Assembly: GCF_014805625.2 (NCBI RefSeq)
Contig: NW_023998422.1
Coordinates: 2,886,210-2,950,209, forward strand
Direction of reading: 5' to 3'
DNA length: 64,000 nucleotides
Source of the DNA: Glossina fuscipes
Taxonomy: Eukaryota > Arthropoda > Insecta > Diptera > Glossinidae
The position numbers and the translations under genes were made by a program. The notes beneath the pieces were generated by a model that made no database searches, had not been told where the DNA came from, and saw only the letters and a list, made by a program, of their open reading frames with translations. Positions 37,721 to 49,290 of the stretch are shown piece after piece. The stretch's first letter is position 1. Each line of letters opens with the position of its first letter.

Positions 37721-40700
37721 ATGAATGTATGTGGTGCACATACCTTCCAGAAGTTGTGTTTTTTTGTACGTTGGATATCGCAAATCAAAAATACTTTCTG
37801 TAAGGACGAAAATGTCTGTTTTTGTGTAATAGAAAAAGCATTTATTGTCAACAAGGATCGGTTAATGATTCTCGGCATCGAGTAAACTGTATTATAATAC
37901 GAGTTTGTTACTCGACAGATTTTTCATTCAAAGAAACGCATAGTTTATCGACGGTGGTGAACTCTCTACTCATAGCAGGCAGTCCATAATCCGTAGCTAC
38001 CGAGTTCACCCGATCGCGTTTACTGTATATCGGCAACCATAAACCGATTGCAGTTGTTCTTCGCCCAAGCGATTTTTTGCATCGTATCCTAGCTAGAGAT
38101 CTTTTATCTTGTCTATATGTATATATATATAATATTTAAGCAAGCTTGAATTTTAAATGAACACTTACTTAAGGAGTTTTGTAAATTGATCAGAAATAAC
38201 AGATGTTATGGAAGCAGCGATCTGTTAGCATCCCATACCAATCCATGCAAAGCAAACAGTAGAAATTCTTTGCCTTAGATGGCTTCAATTATATCGAGAG
38301 AGAAAGGACAATTGGGAGGCTGGAGGATAAAGCATCTTTAGCCGTCTGAAATTCGTGGTACCAATATATTTTTGGTAAGACTTATGTCACCTCACGTAAA
38401 TTTTCAATGAAGAGAATAAAATATCGATACGCGTCCGATTTCTGAGCATTGTACAATAGTATTAATGGTAGTAACAATATTAGACTGTTGTAGGATATTA
38501 TTTTTAGTTTTCGTCGGCATCTTTGTTGTCCACTACATATTCATTAATTCCATTAGTCAGTTTGCAAAAATGTAGAAGTGCATGTGTTGTGTTGCAGCTC
38601 TGTTTATTTTAATATGTTTTAATCTGGAGACATAAAAATGTTTGCCGCTTTAACGGCGGCCACTACATGGCGATGACTAATTAAACATGTTGTTGTTAAT
38701 ATTGTTGCTGTTAAATTGCAGTTTTTTCACAAGCTAAAAGGAAAGATTTTTTTTTGTAATAAAAATTTGTTCCTTTCTTTAGCAGCAAAACAAATCCACA
38801 CAAAAGCAATGTCGTTGTCTTATAGTTAATAGTCATCAAGCAGCAAGAATATATAGTAGTTACTAGTGATTATTGCATAGCTTTGTTCTAATTGCCGATG
38901 TCTGATTGTAGCTTTTCTTGTTTTTGTTTTTTTTCTCTTTTTTTAAATTATTATTTCTAAACTTATGTAAAGACATGTATATTTGTATATATACATATTC
39001 ACCCATGTATGAGTAAGTTTTCTTTTGCATGTAAAACTTGAATTTTATTCAATGTAAAAGTATGGAGAAGTAGAACATACATTTCTCTGCCTATGTTACG
39101 TGTGTATAACGCAATGTAAGTCCATAACATTGTTCTAACAGTTTCATTAATTGTTAAAGAATTTAACCTGAATGTTAGGTTTTTGCTCATTAGATTTGTT
39201 TTGTTTGAATTATCTCTCTTACACCTAAAGCATGCTGCGTTCGATAAGAAAATTGTTGGCGCTAAACAGTAGCGTGGAAATGGTTTCGTCTTGAGAAGTA
39301 TACATGCATTTATATATGGTTTAGTTTTAATTATTTTAAAAATCTTAATAAATTCAATGTTTATGATAAACATCTGCATTTAAACGCTAATAAGTAGGCC
39401 AACAGTTAGTGGGTTAGCGGGCCAAGTAAATAGGAGTCGCGTCTTTGTCCTCAGCGCGGTTTTGTCGAAATTTGGGCTCACTAGGCTGGGACCACTCCCT
39501 ATCTCACTTCCTCAATTCCTCACTTTTTTCTGCCTATGTAGGAGATATCCTTTGAATGGTTACTTATACGGGACCTCCGCTAAGTGATTCGTCATATATA
39601 TTAAGAAAGGAAAAAATAAAGAATTCTTTAGATCAAGATTTCCCAAATCCATTTTCGTATTCCCTTCAGAAGCTTTATCTTACTTAGGTAAGATATCTGA
39701 GCACTCTTTTAGGCGATGTCCTTGTGTATACCTTGGCGTTTAAGAAGGATTTCGGGTGAACGGAGAAGGAAAAAGGCATAAGTTTGTATAAGTTCGACTT
39801 GAAAGTGGAAACATTCGGAGTGGAGCGAACGACCGCCGCAGCTAAGTTGCACAAACAGCGCCGTAGCAATTAAAGAACTATTGAATAGCTTTTGCACGGT
39901 TTTCCGCGACCTGAACGTTACTGTTGTCCCTAGCGGGATAGCGGAAAAAGATTCCAAGCACGTACCGTCCTTGCTCCCTGGTGTACGGTCGCACTGACCC
40001 CAATTAAACCCAATCTAATGAACTGTCTCTACCTCTTTAACGTTGTCCGTTCAAGTAATGTGTTTGCTCACCAGATTTGCTAAAGGAGAATTTAAAACAT
40101 AATCATAAAAATCATTAAAAATAAAAAAAATTATTTTTTCTCCCTGCTCTGTGGTCATATTGACACCAATCAAGCAAGTTCATTCGGTAGACATATCTCT
40201 TTGTTTTTTCAATGTGTTCTCTACCGAAGTATTGCCATTCTTTTTTCGCGCTATGAACGGCATTAATGCCTCTGCAAGAATAAAGAAATATGAAAAATCC
40301 CGCAATAATGGTTTCTTCTTTGTTCCCTATTGATACTAACATCAATCCAAAACCAGTGGTTTGTTGATTCATTACCCGCTTTGTCCACACAGATATGCTT
40401 GAATTCTTTCCAACTGTGCAAATGATATTCATATCTTCGCAGCAGTACACATGTCGTTAATGTCCTTTTCACGTGTTCTCTGCTTATGTTAATCGCCAAC
40501 AAGAAAAAAAAAATTACTCAATCAGTATTTTTAGATTCAATATAATTAACTAAAGCGCTTAGATGATCAGATGATGAAAGCAATTTCGTAAGCGAAATTT
40601 GCATCGAAAGCCGGTGAAAACTTTCCAAGTGGCCCAATATATGTTTTACTTTATGTAGACATTATACCTCCTACGAGCCTATCATTCATGCGGAGTATAA

Positions 40701-41131
40701 AATTTCATACCGAATTTGATTGTATTCTGGTTTTAGTTTTTTGGTCTGCGTTTATTGAAAAAGAAAGGAGAAAAAAAGTTACCATAAATATCCTCGCTAT
40801 GCCCACATAGAGTTAAAAACACATGTACGTGTCTGTACGTTTACAAACAATTCGAACATTTTTGTTACTTTGTCTACTCTTGCATGCATTATAAAAAAAA
40901 AAAAAACAACTCACTGCATCTATCCTGAGTAGCCTGTTGATGTTAATGTTTTAATCATATTTATATGTAAAGAAAAATCTTAATTCTATCACTGCTGTGA
41001 ATAGAGCCTTTCAGAGCAACAACAACGTCTTACTTAAAAGACATTCTTCACTCACATGAGCATTAGAGTAAAGCAGGCCACGAACAATTACTTTTATATC
41101 AAATAGTATTCTTACGAATATATTTTTCTAC

Positions 41132-41147
41132 CATGTACCGGTACATG
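41132..41147. repeat. 16-bp perfect palindrome
   Basis: CATGTACCGGTACATG is its own reverse complement, in plain intronic sequence. Confidence 0.8.
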
Positions 41148-42189
41148 ACATACTAATATACTGTCTGCTCAATGTTGAAGTATTCGTCTATTAATACAAA
41201 TGCGACGATTCGTTACAGTTGGGTATTGAATTACAAATGTCGGGCAGATTAATGGCCATAAGCGATTTAATTCTTTGATCCATGCAACGATCTACAAATA
41301 ATATTGGGAAGAGAACGGTGTGTTAGACCACACCCACGATGCTTTATAGAACTTTTGTAACAAAAACGTAAGCCTATGTTTTGTTGTATGTCTAGATAAT
41401 CAAATAAACTGATGGGTGTTGCCAAGGTGATGGGTGGCACGTTGTAAATAACGAATCTTAAGCGTAGATAATTATTATTCCTATTAGATTTTGCAATAAG
41501 ATTCGTTGCTCTACAAATTTCGCGATTTATTTCGTCGGTTCACATGGAAAAACTTGTTACATACTTATGGCTGAAGATTAAAAGCTCGACCCTTTTCAAC
41601 TATCTATCGCATGGCAAACTCATCGTGTCTATTAAACGAGCCAAAATGCTTGTCGTATATGCATATATTAAATCGATAGGTGTTGACGAAGAATTTAAAA
41701 CCTCATCGCCTTCAATTGGTTGTTAACATACCCAGTAAGTTGTCTCGCCTACCCTTGTTACAGAATTCTTACGAGTCGCTGCTATGATCAATTGTAGGGC
41801 ATTAACGTTTGACGTTTAGCATACGATGTCAACTTATAAAAATAATATTTTTCTTTGAGAGCAACGAAGGAAACCTATGGGAAATTCTCTCTTACTAAAG
41901 GCGCTTATAGCAAATTATTCCAGATATTCAGAATGGATGATATTAAGATTAACGCAAAGGATCCAGAAGGCTCCAAAAGGTGAAGAAAATCACATCAAAG
42001 CTTTAAAGATATAAAAAAACTATTAAACTTAATATATATGTTAACTGACAGAAAGAATATAAATAGATAGACGGATAGGATAGAAAGAATGTACATTACA
42101 TTCGAGAAGATAAATAAAAATTCTCACCTGCGAAAGGATGAATATCTTGCTGTGATTACGTTATGCAAAGTGGGTCTTTTACAATAGTT

Positions 42190-42560
42190 ATATCCTACAC
42201 AGGGTGCAAGGGTATGCGGAGTTTGTGCAAATATATGCACAAACTTAAAATATACCCATCTTTTATTAAATCGATCGATCCAGAATCACTTTGTTCGTCG
42301 ATCTAAGCGTGGCTGTCGGTATTTCTTTCTTTTCTTTTTTTTCAACGTACAGGTCACAATCGTTAAGAAACGCTGATGAAATTTGATCCACAGACAACTT
42401 GTGACCTAAGAACGAAAGCAATCGAAAGATGTTCTAATCGGACTACTTTTCCGAACACCTCTGATATAGTACCTTACTTTGAAAAGTTGTTGTATGCATA
42501 ACCATACAAAGCGAAGTGGTGCAGTATATTTAATGGTGAGCCGTGTCCTTCTACACTGTT
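42190..42560 (+). repeat. Dispersed repeat family K, copy 8
   Basis: Contains gagtttgtgcaaatatatgc, tcttttattaaatcgatcga, ccagaatcactttgttcg, cgctgatgaaatttgatcc, ctaagaacgaaagcaatcg and taatcggactacttttccg, in the usual order. Confidence 0.55.
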
Positions 42561-43127
42561 TTCCTCTACTTCTCATAAACAAAATGCTACCAACATGCCT
42601 ACGTGCTACCTAATAAACACCTAACCTCAGTATTAATGCCTTTCAATTACAGTCTTATATATGACAAAATTAGCAATGCCGGAGCTAGAAATAATAAAAC
42701 TGAAAGCGTATGCCCCATCACACAGTGACAAAACGTCTATTGAATGCAAAAAGATATAAAAAAGGACAATAAAGGAAAATCTTCAGTTGGATGAAGCTTG
42801 TCATCCTGCTTGGAAATGAATAAAAGCTTCAATCGATAAATCTTTCGATCATTCGAAAGGAATATTTTATCATATAGGTCGTGTTCGTTAGATATTGAAT
42901 CCTCGGGATAATTTCCTCTCTTCTTTCATCATCGGATGGTTTAATTTTTGTATTCTCTGAAGAAGTGAGGTAAGGTCCTTTGTGAGGATTCCGGCATTTG
43001 GTTGATTGTCTTGAATAACGTATCGTTTCTACGATACGCACCACTTCAAGGAAATACATTAGAAGTGTAAATAATTATTTTAAACATGATCATGTCAGTT
43101 AGTAGTTCGCAATAAATCTTAAATTGG

Positions 43128-43230
43128 TCTGCTGTCGCAAGGCAGGTGCGACTGCAAAGTTGAGGTTCGAGGGTTCAAATCTCAATGTGATTTGACCATG
43201 CTTGGTGGTAGCTACAGTGAGGATTAGGTT
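43128..43230 (+). repeat. SINE-like fragment with B box
   Basis: GGGTTCAAATCTC (a B-box match) lies downstream of GCAAGGCAGGTGCGACTGC. GGTAGCTACAGTGAGGATTA follows, the same body motif as in the SINE-like cluster at 14748-15490. It abuts the mariner remnant. The head is degraded. Confidence 0.45.
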
Positions 43231-43269
43231 GGTAAACTCTGACCATTTGGGGCCTCATCTTTCCAATTC

Positions 43270-43560
43270 ATTTAAAGCGATATCTTTGGAGCAGTTTTTT
43301 GAGTTTTAAGAATAGCCAAAAATGAAAGGGAATTAAGTCAGGCGAACAGGGCGGTTGCACAACGAGTGAGTGTGTTGAGTCTCCTCGAAAAAATAATGAA
43401 AGAGGTGCAATGATGCATTAGGTGAGATATTCTTAACCAGGTCTAAACATCTTACTGGGCTTAACAATGGCGACGAACTGTTCAAAAAAGTGAGAACATT
43501 TTATCCTACTTGAAACGTTTCAATACTTTAGATAATAAATATCAATGGCCGGTTACAATG
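43270..43560 (-). mobile_element. Mariner transposase remnant (catalytic-core end)
   Basis: Read on the minus strand, with frameshifts, this contains YLKVLKRFK, then NASLH, then QPPCSPDLIPFHFWLFLKLK. That is the order and spacing of the mariner DD34D motif region (family pattern HDNA..H, PPYSPDLAP.DFWLFPKLK). Several stops and indels make it non-coding. No inverted repeats were found, so the limits are approximate. It retains the region that the element at 10155 has lost, but the two are too diverged to call halves of one copy. Confidence 0.65.
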
Positions 43561-45379
43561 GAAGATTCTTCCGATTCTTGATCTGATAAACTGCATAGTT
43601 GTGGCTACGAAAATGCTGCAAGTGAAAGAGGAAGTTGCATAGCTAGGATCATTAAATGAGTATTATTATCTTGCATGTTAGAAAATCCACTAAGAACAGA
43701 TGTACGAAGAGGGTAGTCAAGGCACCGCCTGTAAAGAAAGTTTTTGAGTTTCGTTGCTGATTGGAGGAACAGGCTTAGTGAGAGTAATACGTACCCACTT
43801 ATAAGTATAAAGTTAGTCTACTAACTGTCATAGAAGCGGGCTTAGTAATGGTAATGTGTTTTCACTTATAAGCATAACATAAAGTGCATTAAGAATCTAC
43901 CCGTAACCGCAAGAGCATAACGAATGTAGCAAGCAAGTCAATCAATCGTCCAAAGAAATGATTGAAATTCACATCAAATATTACTATTGAAGAGCAATAA
44001 ACTAAAATAAATTAATTACGTGCGTTGTTCGGTCGTAAGCAGACTTTTTCAAGCCATTGTTTTTAGAGTTTAACGAAATATATATATTAACGAGAAATAT
44101 ACATATATACATATATGTCTTTCTATTTGCCTCTCATAAGTTTGCCTTTATACATAAGTTTCAATGCAATTTTTTTTCTTTTGGGTAAATATTAACAAAA
44201 AATAAATAAACACTTATTGTATGTAAACAGCAACGAAGAAAAATGAAAAGGAGAAAAAAAAAAAAGAAAGGAAAAAAGGTGTCATAAAGTGCAAAAACAA
44301 TGTATGGTAACTTGATAGCTGCAGCAATGTTGCACGTACATGCATACGGGGACACACTGTCATGATATTAAAGCGCACATAAAAAACTTACAGGATGTGG
44401 GCTCGTAACTCATAGTATTTCACTGGGCATGCGTAACTTTCAATAAACAATTTTTTTTTTTTCTTGTTATTATCGTTGTTGACTTTTTTATATAGCTTTG
44501 TACTTTTTTTCACATAAGCCGCGTTGTTACGTTTTTCTTTTATGTAAACTAAACAACACAATGCGGGTGCAAGGCAAAAACCCAGTTTCAATTTCAGTTT
44601 CATAAAAAGAAAAAAATAAAGCAACACTCAGCACCAACTTCGCTATATATACGGGATCGATAAGGCATTTTTTACTAAACTCTGACCGAAAAAAAGTTGA
44701 AAGAAAAAAAAACTTTTTGAATGCTTAACGTATTTATGTGTGTTTTATGTATACTTGATGGTTGACTACTTGTGGTTAACAAAATTTACTGTAATGGTTA
44801 CATTTGGCTCCTGTCGTCGAAGCATTGGCATAAGCAAAATGTTTATCTGTATATATTTACATATATTTCTAAGCAAAAGTTACATTCTGATGTTAAGAAA
44901 AATGCGACGAACAGAGGACAGTTTTTTTGCACCATCACAGTACAGTATTGTAAGTGTTAACAAAAACATATAATCATAGTTGTGCACTCAAATGGGTCAT
45001 TGGTTGGCCTTGGTTAGCCTCTTTCTAAGAATTTGGGAAAAAATGAATCCGAGTTTACAGGAAATGAAAAGCAACTTCTCTTACATCTAAAGTGGGTAAA
45101 TATAGCACTTAACGAATACGCGCCTATAGAATACGCGTGAAAATTTTATAATTTTTGTATTTGTTATAGCGATAAAAAAACCGAGTTATTCTCTTGTTCT
45201 TTGGCCTATGTCCAAGGCCAATCTTCGTACAAGATCTTTCAATATCTTTATATCAAGTGTGCAGCTGTTATTTTAATTTAAGGGTTAAGGGGTTCTTTAA
45301 CGTCCTCTTAACCTATATCTTGTGGTCTGAACTCTCTAGCATCTTATGAATCTAGACGCAAGATAATTTAGGGTAACCT
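43561..45379. other. Intronic sequence between the mariner remnant and the LINE cluster
   Basis: Contains two partial copies of a motif gcgggcttagtaatggtaa / aggcttagtgagagtaata about 60-70 bases apart (43770-43880), possibly another fragment of the SINE-like body, and A/T-rich runs at 44240-44280 and 44450-44465. No gene was seen. Confidence 0.4.
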
Positions 45380-45690
45380 TGCTAGGAAGGCCTGGGTGCG
45401 TGTCAAGGATTAACTTTACGTGTGATATGCTGAATATGCTATTATGTGAAATCAACAATGTATCCCGCCCCGTAACCCGACAATATCATTTAATTAAATT
45501 TAATCACTGTAGATTCAATTATGAGTTTTTTAATCCTTTTCGGGCTCTCTGTGACAATTGTAATAACATTTATCCCTTCATTTTTATATTTGCTTCTAAG
45601 AACACAGTCAAAGAAGGCTTGTCCCGACATATTTAACTTTCATATAAAGGGCGGGTAAATCTTTTTTTCTTATAGATGAATATCTTGGTG
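45380..45690 (+). mobile_element. LINE ORF2 3' fragment, opposite orientation
   Basis: The plus strand encodes LIKFNHCRFNYEFFNPFRAL and NNIYPF, which aligns with KLSQCKFNYELFNPLRVV and NDVYHL of the minus-strand LINE next to it. It is therefore a second, diverged copy of the same element class, keeping only the last 80 or so codons. It stops just where the minus-strand element's tail begins. Confidence 0.6.
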
Positions 45691-46566
45691 ATTTATTTAT
45701 TTATTTATTCTACTTATACTAGAAACTCAACTAAACAAATAACAATCGAGTTCAATTGGCTCTTAATGCAAAACTTATATTAATTAATAATAAAATTTAG
45801 TATAATTATAATGAAACAAAGAAAATGAAAAAAGAAAAAAAGCATGTACACTATCAGCATAGAGCCACATTTACAACCGGTACAGGACCAAATTGCAAAT
45901 GAACCCCTAAACCATCGCAAACATGCATAAGCCTGGCAACCGATAATAATTAACAATAACTCATTTTCCAAACGTAACGACTTTTTAAGGATAAAAGCTA
46001 GTTTAAGTACGACATAGGTAAATCGCGCGTATTAAGCAATGTTGCTTTAATGGACTTTAAAGAGTCCGATAACGAGAATAAGTGGTAGACGTCATTTAGG
46101 TTCTTGCAAACGACTCTGAGCGGATTAAAGAGCTCATAATTAAATTTACACTGACTAAGCTTAACCAAGATAAAGTTCCTAGAGAAGCGACATTAAAGCT
46201 TATTTCACCAAGTAATGAAGGCGAGTCAATGGCACCATTTATTAATTTAATTAGAAAGGAAACGCCAAGAACAAACCTACATTTCTCAAGAGATGGTAGG
46301 GACAGCAGAAGCAACCTATTTTCATACGGAGGAAGAGAGGCAATCGGATCCCAACCCAAATTTCTAAGGGCAAACAGCAAGAATTGCTTTTGAACAGATT
46401 CAATTGAATCTACGTAGCACCTATATGAAGGAGACCACACAACTGAGGCATACTCGAGTATGGGTCTAACCAAACACATGTAAAGTCTTTTCGTAATGTA
46501 GGGATCATCAAGCTCTTTGCACCACCCCTTTATAATAGCAATGTATTTGATAGCCTTTCCCATGTG
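45691..46566 (-). mobile_element. 5'-truncated non-LTR retrotransposon (LINE), RT C-terminal end
   Basis: The minus strand encodes the end of a LINE reverse-transcriptase ORF: GKAIKYIAIIKGWCKELDDP, LVRPILEYASVVWSPSY, VQKQFLLFALRNLGW, LPPYENRLLLLSLPSLE and LINGAIDSPSLL. Near 46190 a frameshift moves the family-like sequence to another frame (KLSQCKFNYELFNPLRVVCK), which ends at a stop at 45998. A roughly 300-bp 3' UTR follows, then a TAAA-repeat tail (about 45691-45709 on the plus strand as TTTA repeats). The pattern fits Jockey-like elements. The element is truncated just before the thumb region, so only about 190 codons of ORF2 remain. It is inactive. Confidence 0.8.
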
Positions 46567-46721
46567 TACTTTATACGTATATATGGCGTCTTATAATCAT
46601 AATTGGTCGGATTTCTTTACATTCCTCTTTAGCTTGGTATCTAGTCCCCCAATCTATATCATATTTAGCATAAGTAAAATTACTTTTGGACTAAAAGTAA
46701 ATAAATAAATAAATAAATATA
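46567..46721 (+). mobile_element. Possible LINE 3' end with TAAA tail
   Basis: About 130 bp of non-coding sequence runs into a (TAAA)n tail at about 46698-46721 on the plus strand. The tail type matches the minus-strand LINE next door. It may be the 3' end of the plus-strand LINE at 45380-45690, split by insertion of the minus-strand element, or an independent copy. No target duplication was found to prove either. Confidence 0.45.
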
Positions 46722-46798
46722 ACTGTACTCTGCATGTAATTATAAGCTTATTACCAGTATATTGTCTTAAGCTCTGCTCTGTAAAGTTCCTAACACAT

Positions 46799-47070
46799 TA
46801 GCTCAATTAAATAGTTCACATAGTTCCACGGCGACTAAAAAACCCCACAAGAGCACATATGAAAATAGTTGTGAAATGATGTAAATGAACTAACATAGTT
46901 CTTTTGAGAAAGCCCTTTGGTAAATGCTTGAAAATCGAAAATAGGCGAACTGGAAAGTGCCCATCTTCGCATATATCAGACGAATCTATATGAAAATATC
47001 TTTCAGACAAGTTAAGCAAGTGCAAACGTTTTCTTTTGCTATTTAAAATAATTTTCAAAACTTACTATCT
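46799..47070 (-). repeat. Dispersed repeat family M, copy 2
   Basis: Counterpart of 458-660, with about 90 additional bases between the two matching blocks. The minus-strand reading HLLNLSERYFHIDSSDICED continues for 80 codons without a recognisable domain. It begins about 80 bases after the LINE cluster. Confidence 0.4.
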
Positions 47071-47689
47071 TAACACAAAGCGCTTATGGGGAGACAGTCA
47101 AGATTGAATATGTCACATAGTATCACCGAATCTGTATTAAAAAAAAACCTTTTAAACGAGTTAGTTAGACAAATCTTTCTTTTCATGATCAGTCACTATC
47201 TCTGTCTCTCAAGATAGATTCTCTATATGTGTATGTGTGTTTTTTTTTTAAATTTTGTGGAGTCTAAAGCTATAATGTCATAGTTAATCTCTTCAGGGAC
47301 GATGTTTTTTTGACAATATTTTCATACCGCTAATTATACACGTAAATACGTTCGCAAATGCATCAAATTTGGTAAGATTTGCAGTTTTTCTATTGACAGA
47401 TGTTGCATTGAATAATTTATTAAACAGTTTTTGTTCTTTGCATTAACGATAGCAATTAAAATTAAAAAAAAAACTGTAAATGTCTATATACGAGGCCAAG
47501 AGGTTTAAAGTCTAACCTAAGGTTCGCTATATTCACTTGCAGCTTCTTTGTTATGTCTTATTGTGTGACGGACTTGGCGAGAATACATTACGAACACTTG
47601 TATTTTATAAGATCTCCGAAATTTTCTTGTACCGGTTTCTAGTTTCAGAACGAGATAGAAAAAACATGTCTATAACGGACCACCACTTA

Positions 47690-47995
47690 ATGCCCTACAC
47701 CGCTTCATGAAATACAGTTATATTGTACAATACACAGAACGACTTTTCGGAAGAGAGCGTTACATGGGAAGTGGTCCGCTCGATTTCATTTTTAATAGCT
47801 TTTGTCCTTGGGCCGAAGCATTTTCATGCAACATATTTGGTCAAAACATTTCAAAAATTGAGGCCTGTAGCTTGATTGCAAAGATGTTAAGTGGACAGAC
47901 GGACAGACAAGCGATCCTGAATTAATTAATAAAAGATGGGTCTACAACTAATGCTTGTAGGTATCGTATACATCCCCACAAATTTGGTATGCACT
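47690..47995 (-). repeat. Dispersed repeat family K, copy 9
   Basis: Reversed copy. On the minus strand: aaatttgtggggatgtatac, ccatcttttattaattaat, gcttgtctgtccgtctgtcc, and further on ccaaggacaaaagc and gcggaccacttcccatgta. Confidence 0.5.
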
Positions 47996-48979
47996 TGTTC
48001 TACAAGGGGTCCAGGATATAATAAAGGTCAGAAGAGCATGTATCTGGAATAATCTAATGCTCAAGGCATAGAAAATTATTTCAAATCTTCAAGAACACTT
48101 CAGAGATACAAGAAGTATTAAAATTGTACATAGTTGTTACAATCCCTCACCAAATTGACTGCGAACATCCGTTAGGCGAGGATAGCTACGTTCATCTTTA
48201 GGTTCAAACCTCTACTTGTATGTTGCGAACCAAACAGCCTACCCCTAGTCTTAGAACTTTTTATTAATTCCTATAAAACATCTTTAAGAAGCCAGAGATA
48301 ATGATGTAATTAATATTTTACGCATGATTTCTTTACAAGTGACGTGCTACCCATTCATACTATGAAGATTATACTTCGAAAGGCACAATTAATGTTTTGT
48401 CATAGCAAAGATGGTAAGAAAGCATGCATAATTAAGATTCTCTCATATAGCCTGAAGTTTTTTAGAGTCCCACTTTATTTTCATAGTTTTCGTTTACAAA
48501 AGTTTTCCAACTATTTGTTATTTGTTCAGGTGGAGAGAGAGGGAGAGCTAATTATATTAGTTGTTATATGGACTCGTATACTAAACATAAATGTATAGAA
48601 ACTACGGGCACGTATGATAATACGATGATGAACGCTCGTTTTCCACCTTTACAATATGAGTTCAACAGAAATTATTTGGTGAAATTATATGTTTTGAATG
48701 CAAATTATATTCCAAATTAAAAAAAAATACAAAAAACCAAACACGTTTAACATACACCCATCCCTCATTTTGCATATAACCGTTAAAAAAAAAAAAAAAA
48801 AGAAAAGAAAAGTAATAAGCCTTTTCCATTTAAATTAAATAAATAACTTTGTATTTTTTTTTTTTTTTTTTGCTTTTAGGCTTGAATTCAATATATTGCT
48901 AACTCCAAAAATGCTCACAAATTTTCTCTTATTGGCCAGAATAAACGAGTTATATAAGTTTAGAAAAAACTAGTGGCAA

Positions 48980-49290
48980 AGGCAAATTAAGTTCGTGCGT
49001 TTACGTACAGCACTCGGATGGAATTGCCGTAGATTTACCTTTTATTATAACAATCTTAAGCATGTCTGTCCGACTATCCGTACGATGTCCATTCATGCAT
49101 TTTTATATTTCATCCTACGAGTTTCTAAGGTATTTAGATGAAATTTAACATATTTTGACCTAAGAACGAAATATTGTTAAAAATGAACTGGTTTCGACCA
49201 TATTTACCACTAAGCCCTTATCCCCCTTAATGGCAGACTTAATAAAGTGTTGCATGAAAAAAGTTTGTAATTTTTAGCATTTCTCGGCAA
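48980..49290 (+). repeat. Dispersed repeat family K, copy 10
   Basis: Contains aagttcgtgcgtttacgtac, accttttattataacaatc, gcatgtctgtccgactatc, ttagatgaaatttaacatat, gacctaagaacgaaatattg and gaactggtttcgaccat. Confidence 0.5.

Larger units (their letters stand above)
28992..43127. other. Intronic sequence downstream of the Kelch gene
   Basis: AT-rich DNA with homopolymers, microsatellites and family K/L copies. A slightly GC-richer block at 39680-40020 and the 111-codon minus reading at 40115-40450 could be decayed transposon material; no motif was recognised. The minus reading at 34548-34811 (87 codons) has a balanced composition but no identifiable family. Confidence 0.45.

Noticed and set aside
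38999..39379. 126-codon minus reading
   Set aside because: AT-rich composition with Ile/Asn/Lys/Thr excess and no motif; expected by chance in low-GC sequence of this length.
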